Shown one piece after another: positions 44,816-53,565 of a stretch of DNA of 64,000 nucleotides. Numbering within the stretch: position 1 is the first letter of the stretch; each line of letters starts with the position of its first letter. The notes under the pieces were generated by a model that saw nothing but the letters and a program-made list of their open reading frames with translations, was not told where the DNA came from and did no database searches. The stretch lies in the NCBI GenBank assembly GCA_963847675.1, contig CAWKAP010000008.1, positions 62,001 to 126,000 on the forward strand, given 5' to 3'. Origin of the DNA: JADJWR01 sp963847675 (GTDB lineage Bacteria > Pseudomonadota > Gammaproteobacteria > Burkholderiales > Burkholderiaceae_F). Both the position numbers and the translations under genes were made by a program.

Positions 44816-46116
44816 CTGAAGGCCCTCCAGAAACGGTACGCATCGCCGATCAGCCCGAGCAGCGAACGCTTCTCACGGACGTCGGCAAGAATGCGGCCCT
44901 GCTTGGTGCGCTTGTCCACGCCGTCCACGGTCAGCATCTCGCGCGCCGCCCGGTTGAGCAGAGAAGGATAGGCGCCGAGAACATGAGGATTCTCATGCAT
45001 GAACTCCGGGACCGCCGCGTACTTCTTCAGGTCTTTCATCACGTAGCTCTCGTCGAGCGCGGCCTTGTAGGCGGACAGGTTCCTGGCGGTGAATGCCGCC
45101 CCGCGATCCCTGAGCTTGATCAGCGTTTCGGCGGCCAGGCGACCCGAGGTCATCGCCAGGTTCGAACCCTCCCGGTGCACCCCGTTGATCAGGCCCGCCG
45201 AATCTCCGACCATCAGCCAGCCGTCGCCGAACAGCTTCGGCAGCGCCTTGTAGCCGCCTTCGGCGATCAGGTGCGCCGCGTACTCCTTCATCGCCGCGCC
45301 CTCGATGAGCGGCTTGACCGCCGGGTGGCGCTTCATGCCTTCGAGCAGCTGATAAGGCGTGATCGACTGCTCGCGCAGGTCGCCGAGCATGCAGCCGATG
45401 CCGATCGCCAGCGAGTCCCGGTTGGTGTAGAGGAATCCGGTGCCGACCATGCCGTGGGTGATGCGTCCGGCGATCTCGATGACCACGCCCTGCCCGTCGG
45501 CGACGCCGAAACGCTGCTCGATGAGCTCCTTGGGCAGGAACAGCGTCTCCTTGACCGCCAGCGCGGAGTGTTCCGCCTTGATGTCGTTGCGCAGCCCGGC
45601 CCGCTGTCCGACCAGCGAATTGACGCCGTCGGCGAGGATCACGGCGTCGGCGAGGACTTCGCCTCCCGCACGCTCGGTCTGCACGCCGATGACCTTGCCC
45701 GCAGCGTCCCGCAGCAGGCCGGTGACGGTGGTCTCGTTGATCACCATCGCTCCGGCTTCCCTGACGAGGTCGGAGAACCAGCGGTCGAAGCGCGCGCGGA
45801 CGATCGTGTAGCGGTTGTGCGGCATCTGCGTGAAGCCGTCGTCGCGATAGCTCACGCCGGTGCACGCCTGGCCTTCGTCCATCAGCCACATCCGCTGCTC
45901 GATGATGTGGCGCTCCAGCGGGGCATGCTTGCGGAAATCAGGGACGATCTCCTCGAGCGCGTGCGAATACAGGATCGCACCCTGCACGTTCTTCGTGCCC
46001 GGCGTTTCGCCGCGCTCGATCTGCAGGACGGACACACCGGCACGCGCCAGCGTGTACGCGGCGGCGTTGCCGGCGGGGCCCGCGCCGACGACGATGACAT
46101 CGAACTTCTCGCTCAT
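44812..46116 (-). CDS. fixC: electron-transfer flavoprotein:quinone oxidoreductase-like FixC
   Basis: The 434-aa FAD protein of the ETF-QO/FixC group has N-terminal FDVIVVGAGPAGNAAAYTLA, GTKNVQGAILYSHALEE, an ILADGVNSLVG motif and C-terminal GDSAGLINGVHREGSNLAM. In FixABCX, electrons from NADH are bifurcated to quinone through FixC and to ferredoxin or flavodoxin through FixX. ATG 46116 starts directly on the flavin fold. Confidence 0.95.
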   Translation of the reverse strand: MSEKFDVIVVGAGPAGNAAAYTLARAGVSVLQIERGETPGTKNVQGAILYSHALEEIVPDFRKHAPLERHIIEQRMWLMDEGQACTGVSYRDDGFTQMPHNRYTIVRARFDRWFSDLVREAGAMVINETTVTGLLRDAAGKVIGVQTERAGGEVLADAVILADGVNSLVGQRAGLRNDIKAEHSALAVKETLFLPKELIEQRFGVADGQGVVIEIAGRITHGMVGTGFLYTNRDSLAIGIGCMLGDLREQSITPYQLLEGMKRHPAVKPLIEGAAMKEYAAHLIAEGGYKALPKLFGDGWLMVGDSAGLINGVHREGSNLAMTSGRLAAETLIKLRDRGAAFTARNLSAYKAALDESYVMKDLKKYAAVPEFMHENPHVLGAYPSLLNRAAREMLTVDGVDKRTKQGRILADVREKRSLLGLIGDAYRFWRAFR

Positions 46117-46171
46117 CGGACCGTCGTCCCGCCACACTCGCAGCCGGCGCGCGCGAGGCGATTCTGCGCGT

Positions 46172-47281
46172 TCACGGCGCTCCTCCCTTCTTCGCCCGGG
46201 CGGCGGCAATGCGGCTGCGGAACGCCTCGGTGAGCGCAGGCAGGATTTCCACGGCGTTGCCGATCAACGCATAGTTGGAGAAATCCATGATCGGCGCCTT
46301 CTCGTCGTTGTTGACGGCGACGATCACGTCGGCGCCCTCCATGCCGACGCGGTGCTGCACGGCGCCGGAAATGCCGGCGGCGATGTAGAGCTTGGGCCGC
46401 ACCGTCTTGCCCGACTGGCCCACCTGGCGATCCGCCTCGACCCAGTTGGCATGCACCGCCGGGCGGGAGGCGCCGACCTCGGCGCCGAGTTCCCTGGCGA
46501 GATCGAACAGCAGCTCGAAATTCTCCGGCTTGGCCAGGCCGCGGCCGCCGGCGACGACGAAGTTCGCGAAGGCGAGTTGCGGCTTGTCGGCGCGGGCGTC
46601 GGGGATGAAATCGACCACCTTGGTGACGACCTCGGCCTCGCTGAGTCCGAGCGGATGCTCGATCACGCGACCGCTGCGCGCGTCATCGCGGGCGGGCATC
46701 GGCATGACCCGCGGCCGGACCGTGGTCATCTGCGGTCGCGTGCTCATATTGACGATGGTGCACATCAGGCTGCCGCCGAAGGTCGGCCGGACCGACAGCA
46801 GCGTGCGGTCGGAAGTGTCGATGTCGAGCCCGGTGCAGTCGGCGGTCAGCCCGGTCAGCAGCGTGGTGGCGACCGAACCGGCGAGGTCGCGTCCCTGCGT
46901 GGTCGCGCCCAGCATCAGCACTTCCGGCTGGAATGTGTCGACCAGTGAGGCCATGCCCTTCGTGTAGGGCTGGTTGCGGTAGTCGAGCAGCACCTCGTCC
47001 TGCATCAGGTAGCAGAGATCGGCGCCGTGGAAAATGGCCTCGTCGCAGAGTGCGCGAACCGCGGCACCGTTGCCGCCGAGCACCACGCCGGCGAGCTCGA
47101 CCTGCAGCTTGTCGGCCAGTTCCCGTCCCTTGCCGATCAGTTCCCAGGACACCGGGTGCACATGGCCTCGTTCGTGCTCGACGAAGACCCACACGCCGCG
47201 GTAGCCGACGAACCTCGGCTCGAGCGTGCGCTTGGGCTTCTTGATCGCCGGCTTCCGGGCGCCGTCCCGGGCGTCGCTCAT
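46172..47281 (-). CDS. fixB: electron transfer flavoprotein alpha subunit FixB
   Basis: The 369-aa ETF-alpha has an N-terminal Rossmann-like domain (VWVFVEHERGHVHPVSWELIGKG) and a C-terminal FAD domain with VVAGGRGL, GASRPAVHANW, RQVGQSGKTVRPKLYIAAGISGA and AVNNDEKAPIMDFSNYALIGN. It pairs with FixA as the NADH-oxidising, bifurcating ETF. It has an N-terminal basic extension (SDARDGARKPAIKKPKRT). It overlaps fixA by 4 bp and precedes fixC by 55 bp. Confidence 0.95.
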   Translation of the reverse strand: MSDARDGARKPAIKKPKRTLEPRFVGYRGVWVFVEHERGHVHPVSWELIGKGRELADKLQVELAGVVLGGNGAAVRALCDEAIFHGADLCYLMQDEVLLDYRNQPYTKGMASLVDTFQPEVLMLGATTQGRDLAGSVATTLLTGLTADCTGLDIDTSDRTLLSVRPTFGGSLMCTIVNMSTRPQMTTVRPRVMPMPARDDARSGRVIEHPLGLSEAEVVTKVVDFIPDARADKPQLAFANFVVAGGRGLAKPENFELLFDLARELGAEVGASRPAVHANWVEADRQVGQSGKTVRPKLYIAAGISGAVQHRVGMEGADVIVAVNNDEKAPIMDFSNYALIGNAVEILPALTEAFRSRIAAARAKKGGAP

Positions 47282-48135
47282 CGTGCGGTTCCCATGGTCT
47301 GCAAGTGGTCGAGCAGGGATTCCTCCAGCTTCGGGTGATCGGCGAACATCCTGTCGAGCAAGGCTTCCGCCTTGGCGCGCGGCGTGTCACCCGGGATGGG
47401 CAGTGCGGTGACCGCTTTCGGCGTCGGCGCGAACACCTGCGCGACCACCGTCGGCGAGCCCTTGATGCCGGCACCGCCGAGGTCGTCGATGCCCGCGGTC
47501 GCGTGGTCCCAGCGCGGCACGTCGTAGCGGGCCGCGCGGAACATGCCCGCCATGTCGGCGAAGCGCATCTCGTTGATGCCTTCGAGCAGCGTGATCACGC
47601 AGGGCAGTCTCGATTCGAGCACCTGGACGCCGCCTTCGGCGCGCCGTTCGATGGTGATCCGCCGGGCCGCCGTATCGAGGGACCGCAAGCGGGACACGTA
47701 GGTCAGCAGCTGCCACCCGAGCCGGATCGCTATGCCCGGGCCGACCTGTGCCGTGTCGCCGTCGATGGTCTGCTTTCCCGTGAAGACGATGTCGACCGGG
47801 TGCTGCCGGTCGATCTGGCGGATGGCGGCCGCCAGGACGTAGGTCGTCGCAAGGGTGTCGGCGCCCGCGAAGGCGACGTCCGTCAGCAGGATGGCCTCGT
47901 CGGCGCCAAAGGACAGGCATTTCCTGAGCGCCACGTCGGCGTACGGCGGGCCCATCGAAATCACCGTCACCCGCGCGCCGGTCCTGTCCTTGATGAGCAA
48001 CGCCTCTTCGAGGGCGAACAGGTCGAAGGGGTTGATGATCGCCGGCACGCCCTGGCGCATGATCGTATTCGTGACCGGATGCACGCGAATCTGGGCACTG
48101 TCGGGCACCTGCTTGACGCAAACGACGATATGCAT
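47278..48135 (-). CDS. fixA: electron transfer flavoprotein beta subunit FixA
   Basis: The 285-aa ETF-beta has MHIVVCVKQVPDSAQIRV, INPFDLFALEEAL, VTVISMGPPYADVALRKCLSFGADEAILLTD and FTGKQTIDGDTAQVGP, the AMP/FAD site of bifurcating ETFs. It starts the fixABCX-ferritin operon. About 250 bp upstream is free of genes and should hold the promoter; I saw no clear -24/-12 sigma-54 site. No nitrogenase genes are in the window. Confidence 0.95.
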   Translation of the reverse strand: MHIVVCVKQVPDSAQIRVHPVTNTIMRQGVPAIINPFDLFALEEALLIKDRTGARVTVISMGPPYADVALRKCLSFGADEAILLTDVAFAGADTLATTYVLAAAIRQIDRQHPVDIVFTGKQTIDGDTAQVGPGIAIRLGWQLLTYVSRLRSLDTAARRITIERRAEGGVQVLESRLPCVITLLEGINEMRFADMAGMFRAARYDVPRWDHATAGIDDLGGAGIKGSPTVVAQVFAPTPKAVTALPIPGDTPRAKAEALLDRMFADHPKLEESLLDHLQTMGTAR

Positions 48136-48385
48136 GGACTCGGCACCGCCAGGAAAGCCGGTTGAACAGGCGGACCCCTTCCTCGCTCCCGGTGGCGCCG
48201 GTTGCGGAAGTCAGGCACGCGAGGGCAATGATTGGGAATGTCCTCTCGGTCGGCACTGAGCAATGTCAAGGAATGGCGTTCGAGAGGAGAGCGCTGTCTC
48301 GGGATTCGAAACCCACGCCTGAATTTCCCTCGCCGGGCGCCGATCGCGCCTCCCGGCAGCGCCGAGGCTGCGCCCTTCCCCCCGC

Positions 48386-48814
48386 TCAGCGCCCGCGAGG
48401 CAGCACCACCTCGAGCCGGTTCCACCCGCCCTCGCGCGCGTAGCTGAGATGCTCGGCCATCCCCGCAACGAGGATGAGCCCGAAACCACTGGCGCGACGG
48501 CCGGCGATTGCCGCCTCCAGTTCGGCCTGCGCCCGGTCCAGATGGGCGAGCGGATCGAACATGCGCGCCGAATCTTCGTAGACGATCGCGACCTGCGTCG
48601 GCCCGGCGGTCAGCGCAAGGCGCACGTGGACATCGCCGTCGCCGCCGAGCCCGTGCTCCACCGTGTTCGTGAACAGTTCTTCGACGATGAGTGTCAGTCG
48701 CAGAACGTCGTCCCGCGCGATGCCATGAGACCTGCAGAAATCCTCGACCAAAGCCGTGGCGAGCGGCAGGCATGACATGCTCGCCTTCAGGTCGCACCGG
48801 GTCTCGACGCTCAT
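48386..48814 (-). CDS. RsbW-type anti-sigma factor/HATPase_c kinase
   Basis: This is a 142-aa GHKL ATPase like RsbW/SpoIIAB. The N-box is LRLTLIVEELFTNTVEHG, the D-box region is IVYEDSARMFDPL, and a G-rich loop RRASGFGLILVAGMAEHLSY follows. It would phosphorylate a STAS antagonist and hold a target such as a sigma factor. It is separated from the STAS and PP2C genes by a divergent FecR-OmpA pair, so a local partner-switch is inferred. Confidence 0.87.
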   Translation of the reverse strand: MSVETRCDLKASMSCLPLATALVEDFCRSHGIARDDVLRLTLIVEELFTNTVEHGLGGDGDVHVRLALTAGPTQVAIVYEDSARMFDPLAHLDRAQAELEAAIAGRRASGFGLILVAGMAEHLSYAREGGWNRLEVVLPRGR

Positions 48815-48879
48815 CGGCCCGACTATTGCACACCGACGGTGCTTGTGTAGAGTCCGCCGTGCCATGAAGGAGATCGCTG

Positions 48880-49329
48880 ATGCAAACGCTTTCTGACTGG
48901 CTGCGCCGCGCGTTGCCGCTGGTCCTGCTGGTGGCCTGCGCCACGGCCGGCGCGGCCGATGACGTGGGCCAGATCAAGGTCGCCAAGGGCCAGGTCACGG
49001 TCGACCGCGGCGGCCAGTCGCTGCCCGCCCAGGTTGGCATGGCGCTGGCTGCGGCGGACGTCCTGAAGACCGGCGCCGACGGATCCGTGGGCATCACGAT
49101 GCGCGACAACTCGCTGCTGTCCGCCGGGCCGAACAGCGTGCTCTCGCTGGACCGCTTCGATTTCGACCCGACGACCTACCAGGGACGGTTCGAGTCGGGG
49201 TTGCAGCGCGGGACGCTGGCGGTCGTGTCGGGCCGCATCGCCCGGCAGTCGCCGCAGGCGATGACGGTGCGCACGCCGTCGGCGGTGCTCGGCGTGCGCG
49301 GCACCGACTTCGTCGTCTCGGTTCCATGA
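48880..49329 (+). CDS. FecR-domain exported protein
   Basis: The 149-aa protein has a signal peptide (RALPLVLLVACATAGAA) and one FecR beta domain: GQIKVAKGQVTVDRGGQ, VLKTGADGSVGITMRDNSLLSAGPNS and TVRTPSAVLGVRGTDFVV. No sigma-factor regulator helices are present, so it is a free periplasmic FecR module, as often found beside CHASE2 receptors. AAGGAG precedes the ATG. It overlaps the OmpA gene by ATGA. Confidence 0.88.
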   Translation: MQTLSDWLRRALPLVLLVACATAGAADDVGQIKVAKGQVTVDRGGQSLPAQVGMALAAADVLKTGADGSVGITMRDNSLLSAGPNSVLSLDRFDFDPTTYQGRFESGLQRGTLAVVSGRIARQSPQAMTVRTPSAVLGVRGTDFVVSVP

Positions 49330-49925
49330 TCGGCCGCCTCGCCGTCGTCGTGCTCGCGGCGCTGCTCGGCGCCTGCGCGACGCCGTCGCCGACGCCGCAA
49401 GGCACGGTGGTGCTGCTGCCCGATCCCGACGGCAAGGCAACCGCCGTGACGGTCACGCAGGGCGGACAGCAACTGGTCCTCGACCAGCCTTACGCCGGGG
49501 CCCGGTTGTCGAGCGACGGCGCCCAGGCCTACCGGTCGAGTGCGCCGGAAGTGCAGTCGCAGTTCGGCGCGGCGCTCGCCGCCCGGCCGCTGCCGCCGGC
49601 GCAGTTCACCCTTTATTTCGTCGAGGGCAAGGACGAGTTCACGGCCGAATCCAAGAAGATCATCGACGAAGTGTTCGGCGAGATCGCCCGCCGTCCGGTG
49701 CCGGACGTGGTGGTCATCGGCCATACCGACACGGTGGGCAGCGACGCTTTCAACGACCCGCTGTCACGCAGCCGCGCCGAGGTCGTGCGCGGCGCGCTGA
49801 TCGCGCGCGGCATTCCCCGCGACCGCGTCGTCGCCACCGGCCGCGGCGAGCGCGAGCCAGCCGTCGCAACGGCAGACGGCGTGGCCGAGCCGCGCAACCG
49901 GCGCGTCGAGATCCTGGTGCGCTGA
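49326..49925 (+). CDS. OmpA-family outer-membrane lipoprotein
   Basis: The 199-aa lipoprotein (lipobox LLGAC) has a C-terminal OmpA peptidoglycan-binding domain. FTLYFVEGKDEFTAESKKII, VVVIGHTDTVGSDAFNDPLSRSRAE and GRGEREPAV...EPRNRRVEI are visible, with the Asp/Arg diaminopimelate contacts. It is translationally coupled to the FecR gene. Confidence 0.9.
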   Translation: MIGRLAVVVLAALLGACATPSPTPQGTVVLLPDPDGKATAVTVTQGGQQLVLDQPYAGARLSSDGAQAYRSSAPEVQSQFGAALAARPLPPAQFTLYFVEGKDEFTAESKKIIDEVFGEIARRPVPDVVVIGHTDTVGSDAFNDPLSRSRAEVVRGALIARGIPRDRVVATGRGEREPAVATADGVAEPRNRRVEILVR

Positions 49926-49943
49926 ACGCGCGCCGATCGTGCG

Positions 49944-52106
49944 TTACCGGTCCGCCGTGGGCGGCACGCTGCCGGCCGGCGGGCCGTTCCAGCGCAGGAC
50001 CAGGATCGTCAGGTCATCGGCGGCTTCCGCGCCGGCGGCGAACGACGTCGTGTCGGCGTACAACGCATCCGCCACGTCACGTGCGCTTGCGCTGCGCGCA
50101 TCCAGCCCGAGCAGGGTCCTCTGCACGCGGTCCGAGCCGTACAACTCTCCCGAAGGGCTCTGCGCCTCCGCGACACCGTCCGACATCAGGCACAGGATTT
50201 CGCCCGGCATCAGCCGGCAGTGTGCGCCCTGGTAAGGAAAATCCGGTACCGAGCACAACGGCGGCCCGTCGCCGTCGTCGATGCGCGCGAAACCGGGCCG
50301 GTCCGGGTGCAGCCGGTACGGATTGTCGTGCCCTGCGTTGCAGTAGCTGAACTCGCCGGTTTCCAGGTCGAGCAGGCCAGCGAAAGCGGTGACGAACAGC
50401 ATCTGCGCGTTGTCGCGCGAGACCTCGGCGTTGGCCGCGCTCATGATCCGACCGAGGTTCGCGCCGTCGCCGGCTTCGGTCAGGGGTGTCCTGAGGGTGA
50501 CGCTCTTGTACAGCGCCTTGCTGACCGCCATGAAGATCGACGCCGAGAGTCCCTTGCCGGCGACGTCGCCGACGAGCACGAAGAGGCGGTGTCCGTCGAG
50601 CAGGAAGTAGTCGTACAGGTCGCCACCGACCTCGCGCGCCGGTGTCAGCAGGGCGTGCAGGTCGACGCGCCGTTCGCCCTTGAGCAGGTCGGGCCTCGGC
50701 AGGGTCGAGTTCTGGATGCGCTGCGCGGCCTCGAGTTCGCCGGCGATGCGTGCCGCCTGCTCGCGCTGGTTCTGGACCACGCGCTCCAGCAACCGGCGCT
50801 GGCGCGTGGCCTCCGCCAGCGTCAGCGTCAGCAGGCCGCCGAAGAGAAGCATCAGGCCCAGCCCCGGCGTCGCGGCATCGAGCAGGAGGCGCTGCGAACG
50901 AAAGGCCGCGAAAGACGCAGTCATCGGCAGCGCGACGAACGCAAGCATCGCCACTGCGGCGCCGAGGGGCCGCCCGCGTGGCGTGACCCAGACAAGTACC
51001 GCACCCAGAAGCAGCAGCGTCAGTGCCTCCAGTGGCGCGGCCCAGGCGGGACGACGCAGCCACGTGCCGTCGACCAGGTTCTCGAGCAACTGCGCCTGGA
51101 TCTCGCTGCCGGACATGCGCTGGCCGATCGGCGTAGCGAGAGACTCGTGCAGTCCGATTCCGGTCAGGCCGACCAGCACCAGTTGCCGCTCGAAAAGCGC
51201 CGGATCGGCTCGCCCTTCGAGCACGTCGAGCGCCGAGACAAACCGCTCCTGCGCGTGGCCCGAGAAGTACACGCGCAGGCTTCCGTCGGCTTCGGTCGGG
51301 ATGCTCAGGTCGGCGATCGAAAGGCCGGCGACCTCCGAACCGGTGGTTACCAGCCGCAGCGAGGGCACGCGGGCAGCGACGCGCAGCATCTCGACCGCCA
51401 GCGTCGGCACCAGCGTGCCGCCGATGCTGGCCAGCATCGGGATGCGCCGGACGACGCCGCCCGTGGGGTCGACCGAGATCAGCCCCCAGCCGGCGGCATG
51501 CTGGTTCAGCACGTCGATGCTGGTCAGCGCGCCCGCATATGACGGGACCGCCGGCGCCGACTCGGACCCCGCGGGCGCGGCGGAGATCGTGACGGGTACC
51601 GCGCGCAGGGACATGCCGGTCGGCTCCGGCGTGCCGGCGACGACCAGAACCGCACCGGTGTCCCGCAGCGCCCGCGCCAGCACGGCGTCGTTGGACGGCA
51701 GCGACTGCAGCGCTGCGGCCGCCGCCGGATCCTCGATCGGGGTCCTCGCCAGCACGCGCTCGGGCGAGAGTGCATCGGCTTCCGGCATCAGGATGTTGAC
51801 GCCGACGGCTGCCGGCGCGGCCCGATCAATGGCCAGCAGCAGTTGCGCCAGCTGCGTACGAGGCCACGGCCACTGGCCAAGCGCGCTCAGGCTCTTCTGG
51901 TCGATCTCGACCACCGTCACCGGCCAGGCGTCGACCCGGCGCGGGACCAGCGTCTGCAGGGCGTCGAACCAGGCCGCCTGCAGACGCCCGGTCCACGGCG
52001 ACTGCATCCAGACGGCCCCGACCAGGATTGCGAGCAGCGCGATGCCGACGAGCCGTATCCGGCCGACCGTACTGGCTGCCGGTTCGCGCGCCGGGCGCGC
52101 GCTCAC
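49944..52106 (-). CDS. CHASE2-domain receptor with PP2C/SpoIIE phosphatase output
   Basis: The 720-aa protein has one N-terminal membrane helix (RLVGIALLAILVGAVW), then a periplasmic CHASE2 domain (about 35-325, with VEIDQKSLSALGQWPWPR and VLVGLTGIGLHESLATPIG). Three membrane helices (about 340-425) and a coiled-coil linker (about 430-480, ARIAGELEAAQRIQ) follow. The last domain is a SpoIIE/RsbU phosphatase (about 490-715) with REVGGDLYDYF, LVGDVAGKGLSASIFMA and LMSDGVAEA. A GTG start at 52106 overlaps the upstream MBL gene stop (GTGA). It would dephosphorylate the STAS protein in response to a periplasmic signal. Ligand unknown. Confidence 0.92.
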   Translation of the reverse strand: MSARPAREPAASTVGRIRLVGIALLAILVGAVWMQSPWTGRLQAAWFDALQTLVPRRVDAWPVTVVEIDQKSLSALGQWPWPRTQLAQLLLAIDRAAPAAVGVNILMPEADALSPERVLARTPIEDPAAAAALQSLPSNDAVLARALRDTGAVLVVAGTPEPTGMSLRAVPVTISAAPAGSESAPAVPSYAGALTSIDVLNQHAAGWGLISVDPTGGVVRRIPMLASIGGTLVPTLAVEMLRVAARVPSLRLVTTGSEVAGLSIADLSIPTEADGSLRVYFSGHAQERFVSALDVLEGRADPALFERQLVLVGLTGIGLHESLATPIGQRMSGSEIQAQLLENLVDGTWLRRPAWAAPLEALTLLLLGAVLVWVTPRGRPLGAAVAMLAFVALPMTASFAAFRSQRLLLDAATPGLGLMLLFGGLLTLTLAEATRQRRLLERVVQNQREQAARIAGELEAAQRIQNSTLPRPDLLKGERRVDLHALLTPAREVGGDLYDYFLLDGHRLFVLVGDVAGKGLSASIFMAVSKALYKSVTLRTPLTEAGDGANLGRIMSAANAEVSRDNAQMLFVTAFAGLLDLETGEFSYCNAGHDNPYRLHPDRPGFARIDDGDGPPLCSVPDFPYQGAHCRLMPGEILCLMSDGVAEAQSPSGELYGSDRVQRTLLGLDARSASARDVADALYADTTSFAAGAEAADDLTILVLRWNGPPAGSVPPTADR

Positions 52107-53062
52107 AGCTCGATTTCCAGCCCGTCGTAGGCGGCGCTGACCTGCAGCCGCGATGTCTCGCGGGTGATCTCTTCGAGGCGCCGTGTCTCGGCGAGCACGG
52201 CTTCGATCGCCGCATCGTCGAACACCGGTTCGTGGTGGAACAGGCACAGATGACGCGCACCCGCCCGCTGGCACAACTCCACGCCGACCACGTTGCTGGA
52301 ATGCCCCCAGTCGGCCTTGACCGTGATCGCATCGGCCAGCGAGTACATGGCGTCGAAGATGACCAGGTCGGCGTCGCGGAAGAAGTGGACGAAGCGTTCG
52401 AGGTGCTCCGTTTCCCTTAGCGGGTGTTCCGAGTCGGTCGAATAGACCACCACCTTGCCCTGCGACTCGAACCGGTAGCCGTACGAATCACCCGCGTGGC
52501 GCTGCAACAGTGTGCGGACCTGGACGCCGGCGATGTCATACGCCCGGCCGGGCTCGAGGTGAACGAACTCCATCTTTGCGCCGAAGATCGAGAAGTCGAC
52601 CGGGAACGACGGTCGCTCCTGCTGGCGGCGCAGGGCCGATTCGAGCTCGGCGTGGCCGCCGTAGATCACGACCCGGTTGCCCGGGATGAAGGCCGGCACG
52701 AAGAACGGCAGGCCCATGATGTGGTCCCAGTGCAGGTGAGACTGGAAGATGTGAAACGTCTGGCCCGCCGCGCCGGCGCGCCGCGCCATCGCCGCCTGCC
52801 CGAAGGGACGCAGGCCGCTGCCCATGTCACAGACGAAATAGTCGGATCCACCCGTCTCGATCTCGACACAGGAGCTGTGCCCGCCGTAGGTGCCGCTGAC
52901 CGGAAACGGCAGGCCATCGAGAAACTGCTCGGCATCTGCTTCGGTGGCGAAGATCCGGCCACCTGCAGTGCGCAGGACCTCGGACAGCTTGCGTCGCACC
53001 CCTGCGGCGGTCAGCGCCACCGGCAGCGAACCGCGCGTCCCCCAGAACCGCACGCTCTTCAT
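52103..53062 (-). CDS. metallo-beta-lactamase-fold hydrolase
   Basis: The 319-aa MBL-fold protein has FWGTRGSLPV, the zinc motif SHLHWDHIMGLPFF, STDSEH and a late HSS/FHHEP segment. Such proteins include phosphodiesterases of the PhnP or cAMP type and tRNase Z relatives. In this operon, between STAS and a PP2C phosphatase, a second-messenger or lipid phosphodiesterase role is possible but unproven. It overlaps both neighbours by 4 bp. Confidence 0.85.
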   Translation of the reverse strand: MKSVRFWGTRGSLPVALTAAGVRRKLSEVLRTAGGRIFATEADAEQFLDGLPFPVSGTYGGHSSCVEIETGGSDYFVCDMGSGLRPFGQAAMARRAGAAGQTFHIFQSHLHWDHIMGLPFFVPAFIPGNRVVIYGGHAELESALRRQQERPSFPVDFSIFGAKMEFVHLEPGRAYDIAGVQVRTLLQRHAGDSYGYRFESQGKVVVYSTDSEHPLRETEHLERFVHFFRDADLVIFDAMYSLADAITVKADWGHSSNVVGVELCQRAGARHLCLFHHEPVFDDAAIEAVLAETRRLEEITRETSRLQVSAAYDGLEIEL

Positions 53063-53445
53063 GGCGCCGCGTCGGACTGCCTGTAGGCGGCGAGCGCTGC
53101 CTCGGAGCACTTCCCGAGCGCGTCTTCGAGCGTCGCTGCAACCGTCAGGACCCGGTCAAACCGGCTGATCGCGAAGATTTCGGCAACCACCGAGTAGAGG
53201 CCCGAGACCACCAGCTTGCCCTGCTGCGAGCGCATCTGCGTGGCGACGATCATCAGGGCGCGCAGGCCACTGCTGCTGATGTACTCGACGTCCGAGAAGT
53301 CGAGCACCAGCGCTCCGCTCCCGCCATTTGCCTGCGCCGACAGGCGGGTCAGTTCGCTTTCGAACTGCGCCGCGCTGAGGTGGTCGACGCGGCCGCTTGG
53401 CGCGGCGACCCACGTGTCCGCATATTGGCGGGTTGCAATCTGCAA
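53059..53445 (-). CDS. STAS-domain anti-sigma factor antagonist (RsbV-like)
   Basis: The 128-aa single STAS domain has SGRVDHLSAAQFESEL, ALVLDFSDVEYISSSGLRALM with the phosphorylatable Ser after YIS, and LVVSGLYSVVAEIFAISRFDRVL. It would be toggled by the RsbW-like kinase and the CHASE2-PP2C phosphatase. It is the first gene of a three-gene overlapping operon (STAS-MBL-PP2C). Confidence 0.92.
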   Translation of the reverse strand: MQIATRQYADTWVAAPSGRVDHLSAAQFESELTRLSAQANGGSGALVLDFSDVEYISSSGLRALMIVATQMRSQQGKLVVSGLYSVVAEIFAISRFDRVLTVAATLEDALGKCSEAALAAYRQSDAAP

Positions 53446-53565
53446 TTGACGTGCGTCCTGAACGGCCGCCCGCCGGGAAGGCGCGCTGAACCTGAGGCCA
53501 GTATAGGAGAGCCTGCCGTGCCACAGGCAAGCCGCACGAAGATGAGGTCGCCGACTGCGGCACCG

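Noticed and set aside
44052..48135. Nitrogen fixation island
   Set aside because: Only fixABCX is present; no nif structural or assembly genes occur in the window.
48136..48385. Sigma-54 (-24/-12) promoter for fixA
   Set aside because: Scanned by eye on the minus strand. No TGGCAC-N5-TTGC match was found in the gene-free region.
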